Part shown: one piece after another, positions 11,202-21,670 of the stretch | Layout: each line of letters starts with the position of its first letter | How positions within the stretch are numbered: the stretch's first letter is position 1 | Origin: Diplonema japonicum | Lineage: Eukaryota; Euglenozoa; Diplonemea; Diplonemida; Diplonemidae | DNA: 64,000 nt | Assembly (NCBI GenBank): GCA_964019335.1 | Contig: OZ025704.1 | Coordinates: 434,001 to 498,000, forward strand | Direction: 5' to 3' | Notes under the pieces: model-generated | Databases searched by the model: none | The model's input: only the letters and a program-made list of their open reading frames with translations | What the model was told of the DNA's origin: nothing | Made by a program: the position numbers and the translations under genes

Positions 11202-11912
11202 ATGTCAAGTAAAATGGAAGATGACGACGGCAAAGGGAAGAAGGCTGTGACAAAAAAAGACAAGCGGCGGGCGGAGAAAAAGGAGGAGCGTGACAAGTGG
11301 CAGCACGAGATGGCGATGCTGGACGACGCTAGGATGCTGCGGTGCAAGAAGATCTACTACAACAGCCTTCTGACGAACTTACCTGCGGAGCCCTCTTGCG
11401 TGTACCCTGTCTGCGTGGACGGACGAGACGGCATCTTCATCCCACAGGCGCCTGTCGCAGACGTGATCATGCCCGACTGCCCCCCCTCCAGCCAGGCACG
11501 GGTTCATGTGTACAACGACGCCATCCAGCAGGGAGCGGGGACTGCCATGACACTACTTGCAGACGAAATGAGCAGCATCCAGCAGATGAAGCCAGCAGCC
11601 CCCCTCGACGCCCTCATTATTGCTGCTTACTGCAAATACCATGCCATCGCAGCTGCGGTGGCGCTCGCAGTGACATGCACAGACATCCAAAAGGGCTATG
11701 GTGTGCGTGTCTCCGGTCTGTCGCCCTCCTCCACAACAAGGGACGCTGTCGAGATGGCGTTCTTCGCGCATGGCAACCTGCTGCGCACCATTGTGGAGTC
11801 CGATGCGAGCTTTACCTTCTACTACGTAGACGAGCACGATGCACAGACGGCGGCAAGAAAGATGAACGGGCGCCAGTGGAGGAACGACGTCCTGCGTGTG
11901 GAGCTTGTCTGA
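11202..11912 (+). CDS. RRM-like protein
   Basis: A single exon encodes 236 residues. The start is the first ATG after CTCAAACAG (AG at 11197-11198), which looks like a splice acceptor. Residues 5-35 are a highly charged, lysine-rich helix (KKAVTKKDKRRAEKKEERDK). The C-terminal 75 residues look like an RNA-recognition motif: a first strand GVRVSGLS, a helix (TTRDAVEMAFFAHGNLL), strands with FTFYYVDEHDAQTAARKMNG (the usual position of the aromatic RNP1 strand and the following helix) and a final strand VLRVELV. RNP1 is degenerate, so RNA binding is likely but not certain. The middle Ala-rich helical region is unassigned. Confidence 0.6.
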   Translation: MSSKMEDDDGKGKKAVTKKDKRRAEKKEERDKWQHEMAMLDDARMLRCKKIYYNSLLTNLPAEPSCVYPVCVDGRDGIFIPQAPVADVIMPDCPPSSQARVHVYNDAIQQGAGTAMTLLADEMSSIQQMKPAAPLDALIIAAYCKYHAIAAAVALAVTCTDIQKGYGVRVSGLSPSSTTRDAVEMAFFAHGNLLRTIVESDASFTFYYVDEHDAQTAARKMNGRQWRNDVLRVELV

Positions 11913-12077
11913 CGCCTCGGATGCACTGCCGCAGCGATGGCCTCAGCAGCGCCCGCAGTCCTGCACAGGACCGCGGAGAGAAGAAGTGTCCTTAGTAAGG
12001 TGATGCTCGTGCTAGTATTTGTAGGTTTATTTCAAGTCTCGAGTAGGTCCGACTAAAGCTTCAGGTTACACAACAAC

Positions 12078-14610
12078 ATGGGATGCGTCGTTTCACTGTC
12101 AGAGTCGGAGCAGGTGGTGGTCAAGTCGATGAGGGGGGAGCTCAGCACCATTGACGGTCCTGGCATGAACTGTGTATGTATGGACAACGTGGAGGAGACA
12201 CGGGAGGCAGTGATCCTCGGAGACAAGCAGTACGCGCTGCTGAAGAACACCGAGGACGGAACACTGCGCCTTAAGAACGGGCCGTCAAAGATCTTCATGC
12301 ACGCGCACGAGAAGGTAGAGAAAGTAGCTACGAACGAATGCCTCGGGCGCAAGGAGTACTGCCTTGTGTCCCACTCCATCACAGGCAACACCCGCATCGT
12401 GGAGGGGCCCTGTGTTGTCAAAGTCGAGGTGCACGAAACAGTCGGTGAGGTGCTGGAAAAGCTGTCCCTCACGGAGCAGCAGTACGTCATCATCGAAGAC
12501 AAGTCCACAGGCATGCGCCGTGCCGAGTATGGCCCTGTGATCGTGACACCCAATGCCTACGAGGAAGCCTTGACTGTGCAAAAACTGCCTGTCCTGCAGG
12601 CAGGGGAGTTCATTAGAGTTACCGACGTAAAAACAGGTGTCGTTAAGATGGTCACAGGCCCCAACGTGTTCCGCCCGTCACCCTATGACCAGATGGAGAA
12701 GATAGGCAACCTGCCTCTTCTTTCGAAGGGTGAGTACTGCAAACTTAAGAACGAAGAGAGCGGTCAGATACGTGTAGTGGTCGGCCCTGAGCTGGTGGAG
12801 CTCGGACCGTACGACGAGGTGGTGCTGAAGGCCATGCTCCCTGTGCTGAAGGTGGGCGAGTACTGCAAACTTAAAAATGAGGAAAGTGGCCTGATGCGTG
12901 TAGTTGTGGGTCCCTCGCTGGTGGAGCTGGGTCCATACGACGAGGTGGTGCTGAGCGCCATGCTCCCCGTCCTTGAGGTAGGCGAGTACTGTGTCGTGAA
13001 GAACACGGAGAACGGTGGGAAGCACATTGTTTTGGGCCCGTGCATCATCGAGCTGGATGTCTTCGACGAGGTGTGCGTGCAGCCCTCGAAGCTCCCTGTG
13101 CTGAACAAGGATGAGTACGTACGAATCACTAATGAGGAGACGGGGTCCATCAGTACCACGTTCGGACCAAAGGTTGTATCGCTTGGACCCTACGATAAGG
13201 TGGAGGAGGTCATGAAGTGCCCCGACCTCGCGGCAGATGAATACCTCGTTGTGCGCAACGAAGAGGATGGGCTCATGCGCAACATGGAGGGCCCCCTGCT
13301 GTTCCAGCCGGGTCCTTTCGACGTCTTCGAGAAGCCCAGGAAGGTCATCAACCTCAAGAAGAACGAGTACATCCGGCTACGGGACGATGCCGGTTTCATC
13401 CGTGTTGTGAGAGGCGAGAGGCGCATGCTTCCAGGCCCCCTCGAGGCCATCTTGGATGGCGGGGTGAAGGAGGCGATCAACATCGATAACCACCATGCCG
13501 TGCTCGTCAGAAACACTGACTGTGGGTCCTTGGAACTACTGACAGAGCACGGGCTCTTCTTCCCCACCGCGTACCAGGAGATTGAAGATGTGCAGACAAA
13601 GATCGTGCTTGAGAAGTACCAGACTGTGGTGTGCAAGGATACGTCGGGAGCTTTCTACTACGCTTCAGGGAACACAGAACTGCCAGAGTCTGAACGAGGC
13701 CCGGGGCCGGACTTTTTCCTACCCCCGCACCACGAGATTGTGAAGCACTCGTGGTCGACAGACTTGAAGAAGGAGCACACAACGTCGGAGGTGGTGTGGC
13801 GGTTCGACTCGCGCCCCAGCTACATGAATTATGAGTTCTTTTGCCGCACACTGGACAACGTGGCGCTTGTTATCAACGTGACGTTCTTCTGGCGCATTAT
13901 CGACGTGAAGTCGATGATTGAGAGCACGGCGGACGCACCAGGCGACACGTGCACGCACGCAAGGTCCATGATCATGCAGGAGATCTCGAAGATAAAGCTG
14001 ATGGACTTCCTTGCATCCTTCAACGATGTAATTCGCAAGGCTTGCCTTCGTATGCACACACACCACCGCACCACACTAAACTACAGATGATTGCTTTTAT
14101 GGCAAGCGTGGGGTAGAGCTTTTGTCTGTTGAAGTGCTGAAGTTCGAGTGCCAGTCGGACGAGACGAACAGGATCCTACAAGAGATGATCAAGGAGACAT
14201 GCGACAGGCTGAAGTTCAAAGAGCGCCAGAGGGGTGAAAACGAGGTGTCCATGGCAAGGCTAGAGGGGGAGATCGAGGAAGAGAAGCGCAAGGAAGAGCT
14301 CGTGGAGGTGCGCAAGAGCCACCTCAAGACAGAGGCCAGAATCGAAGGTGAGGCTGAGGGTGCTAGGATCGCTGCCTTCATCACAAAGTTAGCATCCACA
14401 ACAACGCAGGGGGGAGGTACAATGGGCTTCGAAAAAGCTATGAGGGTCTATGAGACCCAGAAGCAGAACGAGTTCCAGCTCAGATCCACCACTGCTCTCG
14501 CCCAGGGCAAAGCCCAGCTTTATCTTCTCCCGAAAGATGTGAACCTCAATCTCGGAACACTTGATAATCCAACACTCAAGAAAGCACAGAACACGCCATA
14601 CGGAGGGTGA
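12078..14610 (+). CDS. Major vault protein family member
   Basis: Two exons (12078-14049, 14087-14610) encode 831 residues, close to the usual MVP length of about 850-890. The 37-nt intron (GTATGC..CTAAACTACAG, phase 1) removes an apparent stop. Splicing restores a continuous shoulder-to-cap-helix junction (FYGKRGVELLSVEV), a typical MVP passage. The first ~550 residues are tandem vault repeats of the GEYCKLKNEESGxxRVVVGP..ELGPYDEV type. A shoulder domain follows (about 560-660, VINVTFFWRIIDVKSM), then a charged cap helix and an Ala/Gly-rich end. Unlike classical MVP, the N-terminus is MGCVVS, a myristoylation plus palmitoylation pattern that could tether it to membranes. Family assignment is strong. 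Whether it builds normal vaults or is a specialised paralogue is unknown. The acceptor is CTTCAG, 13 bases before the ATG. Confidence 0.9.
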
Positions 14611-14904
14611 TCGAAGGTTTAAGATATCAAGATACCAAGTGATTGTTTCGAGTTGATTGCAAAGCCGTTCGCCTGTTTGGTTGAAAAAAACATGCCAAGC
14701 TCAATTATAATTACAAAGAAAAAGCGGCATACTTATTATTATTATTTTTCCTTGATTTTTCCTCCCCAGTTCTATTTTATTTACCAAATCCTTTTCTTCA
14801 CCCATTCAATTTCTCCAATTGGTAATTACTACCTCTTGCTTACAACCTCTGTTTTTTTATTCATCCACGAAGGTGACTCTCCATACGGCTCTTCAGGTTA
14901 CAAT

Positions 14905-17900
14905 ATGTCACACAGAGTGGTTGCTCCCAACTTCGCGAGAGGTGTCCCCTACTACGGGAGGGATGAAGATGTGGCAGTGCCCGCTAAAGGTGCCTGGGAC
15001 ATGCCCTATTCTCCCGTGAAGGTCAGCTCCCTGGCACCAGCCGGTGGTGGTGGCGGTGGTGGTGGTGGTGGGTATGGTGCACCTCGTGTGCGCCCTGTCT
15101 CTGCTGACTACGTGCTGCCAACAGAGGTCCTTGAGAAGGACGCGGGTCTGCTGTCCCCTCGCAGGTCACCTACGAGAAAGCGTGCAGGAACGGATGTATC
15201 TAGAACCTACACACCCCCTCCCTTCCACAAAGCAGAGCCTGCCCAGCCCTTCGTCTCCTACTACGCGAGGTCAGAGGCTACTCCCGTGCGACATTCCCTC
15301 CCGGTAGTGAATGCCGTGGCGCCTCCTTCATCACTTCCTGCCGCTACATCAGCACCCACAACACCCAGGCTTGGCTTGGACTACGCTGCTCAAAGAGAAC
15401 ATAGAGAGCACATCGAAAGAGACTACACGAGGGACTACTCAATGGACTATACCAGACCCGATGACAGGGATAAGGCACGTGACGAGAGACCTGTCATCGT
15501 GGAAAGCCGCCCTCCCGAGAGGCGCCACAGCGGGTACGAACCCCAGAGCGATAAGGACTTCCGTCTGCAGGAAATGGAAAGGGAGCTGTTTGCTGAGAAA
15601 AGGAAGCGCGGTGAGCTGGAAGGGAAGATCCTCGAGCTGCAATCGTCATCCACTGTGAGAGTGCTAGAGGGAAAGGTGGCAGGGTTACAATCAATGCTTG
15701 AGGAGAAAGCTTTGCAACATGAAAAGACAATGACACACGGAGCAAGCACCGAGATGCGTGTGGCAGAGCTTATCAACAACTGCAACCACGCAAACGATTT
15801 AGTCGCAGACCTTGAGAACCAGCTAGGGCACCATGTGGTAAAAACGACAGAGCTTGACAAGAAGTACGAGAAGTGCATGCAGCACAAAGAAGATCTTGAA
15901 CATGCTTTGGGTAACATGCAACGAAAGGCTCAGCAAGAGAGCCGCGATCACGAGGACCTGATAGCTGAAAAGGAGAGGACGGAACACTCGCTGCGATCTG
16001 ATCTCAGACTGAAAACACGACAAGTGGAAGAGGCGGAGATGGAAAAGCTCAGCTGCACTGATGAAATTGTTAGCATGCAGAGGGAGCTCGAGAGGTCAAA
16101 GATGAGGCTGAATGACATCAACAGCGAAAGACAAGATCTAGAGTCCAGGGCACTCCAAGCAGAGGAGCATGCTGAAAGGCTGAGCGGGGAACGTGCGCAG
16201 CTGCAGGTTGTTTCTGACGGGCTGCGTAGCGAGCTCGAGCGAGAGGCTGACAAGACCCGCAGTGTGATCAGCGATCTACAAGCCTCTGAGGCGCAGCGGA
16301 TGGAGATGGAGGAACGCATGCGCCATGCTGAGCAGGAAGTGGGCAGGCTTGCGGCTGTTGAGGAGAAGAGCAACTACCTGGAAAGCAGCTTGCAGCGCGC
16401 AGAAGACGACATCCGCAACGAGATCAAAATGCATGGCGAGACAAGGCAGAGGTTCAAGGAGGCCGAAGAGAGGCTCAACGATGTTGCCAGGCTGCAGCAG
16501 CAGCTGCTCCAAGCGGAGGCAGAGGTGGCTGCTAAGACAGAGGCTATCGAAAGGATGCACGAAACGATCGAAGGACATGCCAGTGAGGTGAGCAGGCTGA
16601 GGGAAGAAATCGAAAAAGGCCACAAGACCATCGACACCATTCACCACGACCTTGAGTCTGCGGGAGAATACAAGAGAAACACCGAAGCAAAGATTGTCGC
16701 CTTAGAGAGGGAAGCCCAACGTGCCTCGGAGCTTGATGGGAAGTTGCGTACGTACGACGACTTGCTGAATGAACGGGGGAACGAACTCAGGCAGGCACAT
16801 GCAGAGACAGCACGCGCTGGGATGGCGGCGAAGGAGCTCAAGCACAGGATTTCTGAAATCGCAGAGCTGGACAGAAGGCTTGACATGGTGATGCGGGAGA
16901 GAAGGGAGCTGGAGGACGAGCTCGCGAAGCAGCAAGGTGTCCAGACACAGGTTGAGAACGATAACCACGCACTGCTGAGGCAGCTCGAGGCCAACCAGTT
17001 CGCCTTAGAAACAGAGCGCAGCCAGGTGGTGGAACTCGACGAGCTCCTTCGCGAAGCCAAGCAGCAGCTTGCCTTGCGCACGGCAGTGGAGCAACAGTAC
17101 AAGCAGCTAGAGGGGGAGCTCAACATACGCAACAACGAGCTGGGCAAGGAGAGGGTGGTTGCAGAGAACGAGATATTGCGCGCCAAGCACCTCGAAGCAG
17201 AGCTGGATGCAGCCCATGAAAGGCAGCATGCTCTTGACAGCAATTTCGGGAAGCAGGTCGCCGCTGTCGAAATGCTCCAACTAGAAAACGGCAAGCAGTC
17301 AGTCTTGCTGCAGGAGAAGGAGAAGGACATCACACGTCTGACAAGAGACGTTGAAGCCAAAGACGCCGAATTGCAGACGCTCAAAGAGTCGGATAGCAAA
17401 AAACAGCAGCAGCTTGATGTGCAGGAAGCACGCATCTCCAGCCTCGAAGAGCGTGAGACGCGGAGGACAGAGCTGGTAGAGCAACAGATGAAAGACAATA
17501 ACAAGCTAAAGGAAGAAAGCAAAGAAACAAATGCTAAGCTAAGCGAAGAAACCCAAAAGGGCACAAAGCTTGAGGCTCAAGTAGTGCAGATGGAAGCCGA
17601 AGCAGTGCGATGCAGCACTCTGGAGGGCAAGGTCGCCGCACTGCAGCAGCTAAACAACGAAAAAGCGCAGGAGATCGACACACTCAACGCACAAATGGCT
17701 ACTCTGAAAGGGCGGACTGCGAAGATGGAGAGTGACGTGCAACAAGCAGCACAGCAAGAAGCACGCATCAAAGACCTGAAACAGCAGCTTGTGAGGCAGC
17801 TTGAGGACATTGAAAGGCTTGAAGCCGAGGAGAGCAAGAAAAGCACAGTGCTCAGCGAGGCACGCAAGGAGTTTGAACGCGAAGCTGAGAAACTGAGGAG

Positions 17901-19045
17901 CAAAGATCGTCAACTCGAGGAAGAGCGTGCCAAGTCAGCTGCCATCACGGAGAGAGTACAAAGGTTGGAGGCGGCCGCAGCCGCCCGCAGCAGCCTTGAA
18001 GGAAAGATCGCAGGGCTGGAGATCCTAGCGGAGAGCAAAGAGGCGGAGTTGCGCTCTGTGATCGAAGACAGCAACCATCTAAGGCGCAGAATCAAGGAGC
18101 TGGAATCGGAGCTTGGGAACAGAGCACGCGTGGAGGACGTCATGCAAGAGGCACAGACACAGCTCATGATGAAGAACGACACCATCTCGAGGCTTGAGAA
18201 GGAAGAGGAGAAAAGGCGTGGCCTCGTGGAAGACCAGCACAGAGAGATCATCATTCTAGGCGAGAAGGGAAAGAAGCAGGAGTTCGAGATCCAGAATCTG
18301 ACGAGCAAGAAGATCGAAGCGGAGGCGAGGGTGCAGGAGCTCCTCCGCGAGGGAGACATGAAGGTGCGCACAGACGAAGGCGAACTCCGCGAGAGAATGA
18401 TGGTGAACGAGAGACTGAACGCGGAATGCAGGGAGCTGAGGGAGCGGACAGTGAACGCGGAGAGGCAAGCGAGGATGAGGGAGCAAAGAGCGGAAGACCT
18501 GGATGAGGAAGTGAGGAGGCTGAGGACGATGTTGCAGCACACTGATGAAGAGAGAGGGGGGCTTGGAGCCGAGATAAACGAACTGAAGCGGCAAATACAG
18601 CAGGAGAGGGCTGCGGCAGTGCAGTCGACGAGCAGGACTGCTGAGCTGGAGTCTGACATGAAAATCCAGAAGGAGAAAGAAGAGCGGCTAGCAAGGTCAA
18701 TGGGCGAGGACATCAGGGAGGTCAAGACGAAGTATGAGCAGAAGACAAGAGCATTGGAACAAAGACTTGTGGAGGAGAAAGCCAAGGCAGATGCGGGCGA
18801 GAGAGAGGCGGCTAGGCTCCGCGAGGAACTGACCTTCATGAACACCACTAGAGGCAAGAGCCTGCACGGCAACGACGACGCTGTCAGCCTGCCTAACCGC
18901 GCAGACACGGGCACCATGCTCATCAGAGAGAAGGCTGACAACCTTGCTTCCGAATGGGAGAGAACGAAAGAGGTATGTACCTAATGCTAGCAACAACCCC
19001 CTGCAGTCTGTGTCGCGTCTACGAGAGCAGTTGAAACATGGGTGA
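14905..19045 (+). CDS. Giant coiled-coil protein
   Basis: Exons 14905-18972 and 19007-19045 give about 1368 residues. The start is the first ATG after CTCTTCAG (AG at 14895-14896), not the longer upstream open frame, whose extra 84 codons are intergenic T-rich sequence. The head (about 230 residues) is disordered, with a Gly10 run (GGGGGGGGGG), RSPTRKR and Pro-rich motifs. The rest is almost unbroken heptad-repeat coiled coil rich in Glu, Lys, Gln and Leu (for example AAKTEAIERMHETIEGHASE). A 34-nt intron (GTATGTACCTAATG..GCAG, phase 0) joins a tiny last exon, SVSRLREQLKHG, which continues the coil. A structural role (cytoskeleton, basal body or flagellum) is likely from architecture alone; no family can be named. 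Confidence 0.75.
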
Positions 19046-19374
19046 TACCTCATTCCTTTTAGATTTCCCAGTTGTGTGTTACCCACTAGATCTCTACAGG
19101 GCCCTCCCTGCAATCCCCCCTTTTTTTACGGCGCGTACAAATAACGGCCAGTTCCTCTTTTTTTATAGCTTTTTGTCAATCCTGTTAGATGCGCTACATC
19201 CTTTCTTCCTTCCCACCTTTTTCTTTTATTAAACATTATTTTAGATAGACATTGCAATATTAGAAGAAACTTAAAAAAATCGTTTCCCCAATACATTTCC
19301 CATTCCCCTGCATTTTCTCGTGCTTTTCTTTTTTCTCTTTTTTCCAATCTATTTCTCAGTTCACACAGCGAGCC
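19046..19374. other. Intergenic spacer with dispersed repeat
   Basis: T/C-rich spacer ending in TTCACACAG just before the next start codon. Its only notable content is the dispersed repeat copy at 19143-19161. Confidence 0.6.
19143..19161 (+). repeat. Copy 2 of dispersed AACGGCCAGTTCCTCTTTT repeat
   Basis: AACGGCCAGTTCCTCTTTT is preceded by GCGCGTACAAAT. It is identical over 19 bases to the copy at 28039 and nearly identical to the one at 2544. Confidence 0.7.
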
Positions 19375-20196
19375 ATGGCCGCGGTCCCCGCGGATAAAGG
19401 GCTGTTTGTGTTCGGGCTGGGGCACATCGGGAAGGAGGTAGCAGTGCAGGCATCAAGAGAAGGATGGAGGGTAACAGGTACGATCCGGAAAGGAGAGGAG
19501 AAAATGAAAGGAGTGAAGTGCGTGGAGTATGGAATGAATGATGTGGGGAAAGAGATGGAAAGGTGCAGCCATGTGCTGGTGACGATACCACCTGTGAAGG
19601 GGGGGGACATCGTGCTCAAGAATTACGTGAAATCGCTACGGGGAAAGAAATGGGTTGGGTACGCGAGCAGTGCGAGTGTCTATGGGCAGACAGATGGTCG
19701 CCTCGTCTCCGAGACAGACGCCAAGCCGAAGTCTGAGAAGGGAGCTGTGCGTGTTGCGGTGGAAGCAGCATGGAAAAGCAAGGTGTCTCCCGTGCAGATC
19801 TTCCGTCTTGCAGGGCTGTACGGACCGTCACGTTCCATCATAGACAGGCTGCGTTCAAGGACAGCCCGGTATGTCGAAGGCGGTGAGTACATCAACAGAG
19901 TGCATCATGCAGACGCTGCCTCGGCGATCCTGCTCTCCATGAACCGTGCCCCCTTCACGAGCAACACCTACAACATAGCCGACGATTGTCCTTGCGACCA
20001 AGGAGCTGTTGTTCGCTATGCCGCGTCCCTCCTTAACATGCCCCCTCCCCCTCCTACCCCCCTCTCCGGCCTCCCTTCACGCCTCCTCGCGCTCCATTCC
20101 ACCTCGAAACGCCTCGATACTTCCCGTGCAAAGTCCCACCTTGGCTGGCGTCCCCGCTTTTCCAGCTACAAGACAGGGCTCCCTTCGTGTCTTTGA
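19375..20196 (+). CDS. SDR-family NAD(P)-dependent epimerase-like protein
   Basis: A single exon of 273 residues. The N-terminal Rossmann signature is FVFGLGHIGKEVA (GxGxxG), followed by a typical second strand with Arg (GTIRK), suggesting NADP preference. SSASVYG and FRLAGLYGPSRS match the extended-SDR pattern of the YeeZ-like NAD-dependent epimerase/dehydratase group, with INRVHHADAASAILLSM and YNIADD towards the end. The classical YxxxK catalytic pair is not obvious after SASVYG, as is common in atypical SDRs, so the substrate is unknown. The C-terminus carries a Pro-rich insert (PPPPPTPLSGLPS). The acceptor TTCACACAG lies 6 bases before the ATG. Confidence 0.8.
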   Translation: MAAVPADKGLFVFGLGHIGKEVAVQASREGWRVTGTIRKGEEKMKGVKCVEYGMNDVGKEMERCSHVLVTIPPVKGGDIVLKNYVKSLRGKKWVGYASSASVYGQTDGRLVSETDAKPKSEKGAVRVAVEAAWKSKVSPVQIFRLAGLYGPSRSIIDRLRSRTARYVEGGEYINRVHHADAASAILLSMNRAPFTSNTYNIADDCPCDQGAVVRYAASLLNMPPPPPTPLSGLPSRLLALHSTSKRLDTSRAKSHLGWRPRFSSYKTGLPSCL

Positions 20197-20259
20197 ATGT
20201 CTTGTTTTTTTTTTGTAAGCGGTTTCTTCAGTTTTCATGCTACCCCCAGGTTATGAACG

Positions 20260-21582
20260 ATGCGAGTAACCCGGACATGCTTGAATAAGGTTTCGATATC
20301 CCACCCGGGCTCAAGCGGGAGGAGGAAGGGGCTCAAGACTGAGATTGATGGAAACAACGAGACGAGCATGGTGTTCAAGAAGGGCTCATTCGACATGAGC
20401 CAAGGGGGGATCAGGAACGTGATGGCGACGGAAGAGGAGCTGGAGCGCCTCATGGAAGGATCGGAGAAGGAGTCCATCAACTTCGAAAAGCACGCGCAGA
20501 AGGTGTTGTCAACGTTTAAGAGCGCGACCCAAAGGGACTGGGAGATTACGATGGATCTGCTGCTGGAGCGTGACACATACAACAAGGACTTCATCGCAGA
20601 ATGGGAGAAGCGAGGTACTCACAAAAGCATATTAAACAACACAACAGAGCCGAGCAAGGTGCGCGCATTTGCCGCACTTCATACTGTGCTTTTCATCATG
20701 GCTGACATCTACTTTGTCAACCCGGTATGCGACAACCAGTGTTTTGTGCAATCCATCATATAGAACCGCCGCCACTTAGCCACGCCAGCCGTAATTGCCG
20801 CCTCCTCGAGACTCGAAGAGAAGACCCTGAAGGCTGGATGGTGGCAGGAATCTTTCAGAAAATTGCTTCTTCAGAACCAGGTTGAGGACGTGCCGTACCT
20901 ACGTGCCATCATGGACGCCGTTATGAACATGAAGGTGAACAGGTTCCACATTCGAAACATGGTGAATAGCTACACCAAGATCTGCACGGTGAGGTACTTT
21001 AAGGACACGAGCGAGATGTTGAAAGTTTTCCAGAACATATGGGGCAGCTACTTCCTAGCGTTGTCCGAGGTGCTAGAGATGCCCACTGACCCGCGTACGA
21101 TAGATGCATGCAATCACATGGGAAAGGCGTACGCACTGCTCACGGCCATCAAGTCCCTGATGCACGCAAAGGTGACACGCAGCGTGATGGTGCCCATAGA
21201 CCTCATAGAGGCGTGCAACTGCGATGTAGAACACTTCTACGTCGGAAAGAACACGAAAGGCACGCGAACAGTTATCTACAAGCTCTTGGAGCTGATGCTC
21301 GAGGAGGTAAACAAGTGCATTGAAAACACAAACCACATGGCGCGACACCATTGCTTCCTGCTCCTCTACCGCTACAACGTATGCACTAGGCAAAAAGGAA
21401 AAAAAAAACCCCCCTCCACACCAAAACAGGCCGAAGTCGAAGCGTGGATGAAACTGTGCCACCACTTCAAATACGACATGCTGCCACAAGACGAGGCACA
21501 AGCGTACATAATAGGCCTCCGATGGGAGCACTGGAGACGGAGGGAGATTATAAGGAGGAGAATAAGGTTCCGATCATTGTAA
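20260..21582 (+). CDS. NDUFAF6-like squalene/phytoene-synthase fold protein
   Basis: Exons 20260-20724, 20764-21378 and 21430-21582 give up to 410 residues. Introns are 39 nt (GTATGC..ATAG, phase 0) and 51 nt (GTATGC..ACAG, phase 0, stop-free and in frame). After splicing the order matches the mitochondrial complex I assembly factor NDUFAF6: an AFAALHTVLFIMADIY segment, LEEKTLKAGWWQESFRKL (equivalent of the R-x-x-W-W region), then YFLALSEVLEMP, ACNHMGKAYALLTAIKS, VMVPIDLIEACN and DVEHFYVGKNTKGTRTVIY. The catalytic Asp-rich motifs of true prenyl synthases are absent, as in NDUFAF6. The start is uncertain: 20260 follows an AG at 20248-20249 but an out-of-frame ATG lies at 20253, and M at 20370 is an alternative. 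Confidence 0.72.
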
Positions 21583-21670
21583 GTGTTGACACCCCGTTTT
21601 TTTTTTTCTCGCTCTTTTTTCTGTAAACGCTGGGGGGGGTTTTTTTCGTTTACTCCATTACGCAGGGAAG

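Noticed and set aside
12053-14066. Several minus-strand open frames opposite the vault gene
   Set aside because: They are shadows of a long, conserved + strand gene; their Ser/Arg/Leu-rich composition is typical of antisense reading.
14087-14121. Vault gene interpreted as frameshifted pseudogene
   Set aside because: A GTATGC...CTAAACTACAG intron exactly restores a conserved MVP junction, and the same intron type recurs in other genes.
14653-14904. 84 extra N-terminal codons on the coiled-coil ORF
   Set aside because: Translation reflects intergenic T/C-rich sequence with Phe/Tyr runs, and a CTTCAG acceptor precedes the ATG at 14905.
16641-18941. Long minus-strand ORFs of over 300 codons opposite the coiled-coil gene
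   Set aside because: Antisense of Glu/Leu-rich coiled coil gives Ser/Leu-rich open frames automatically; no independent domain is seen.
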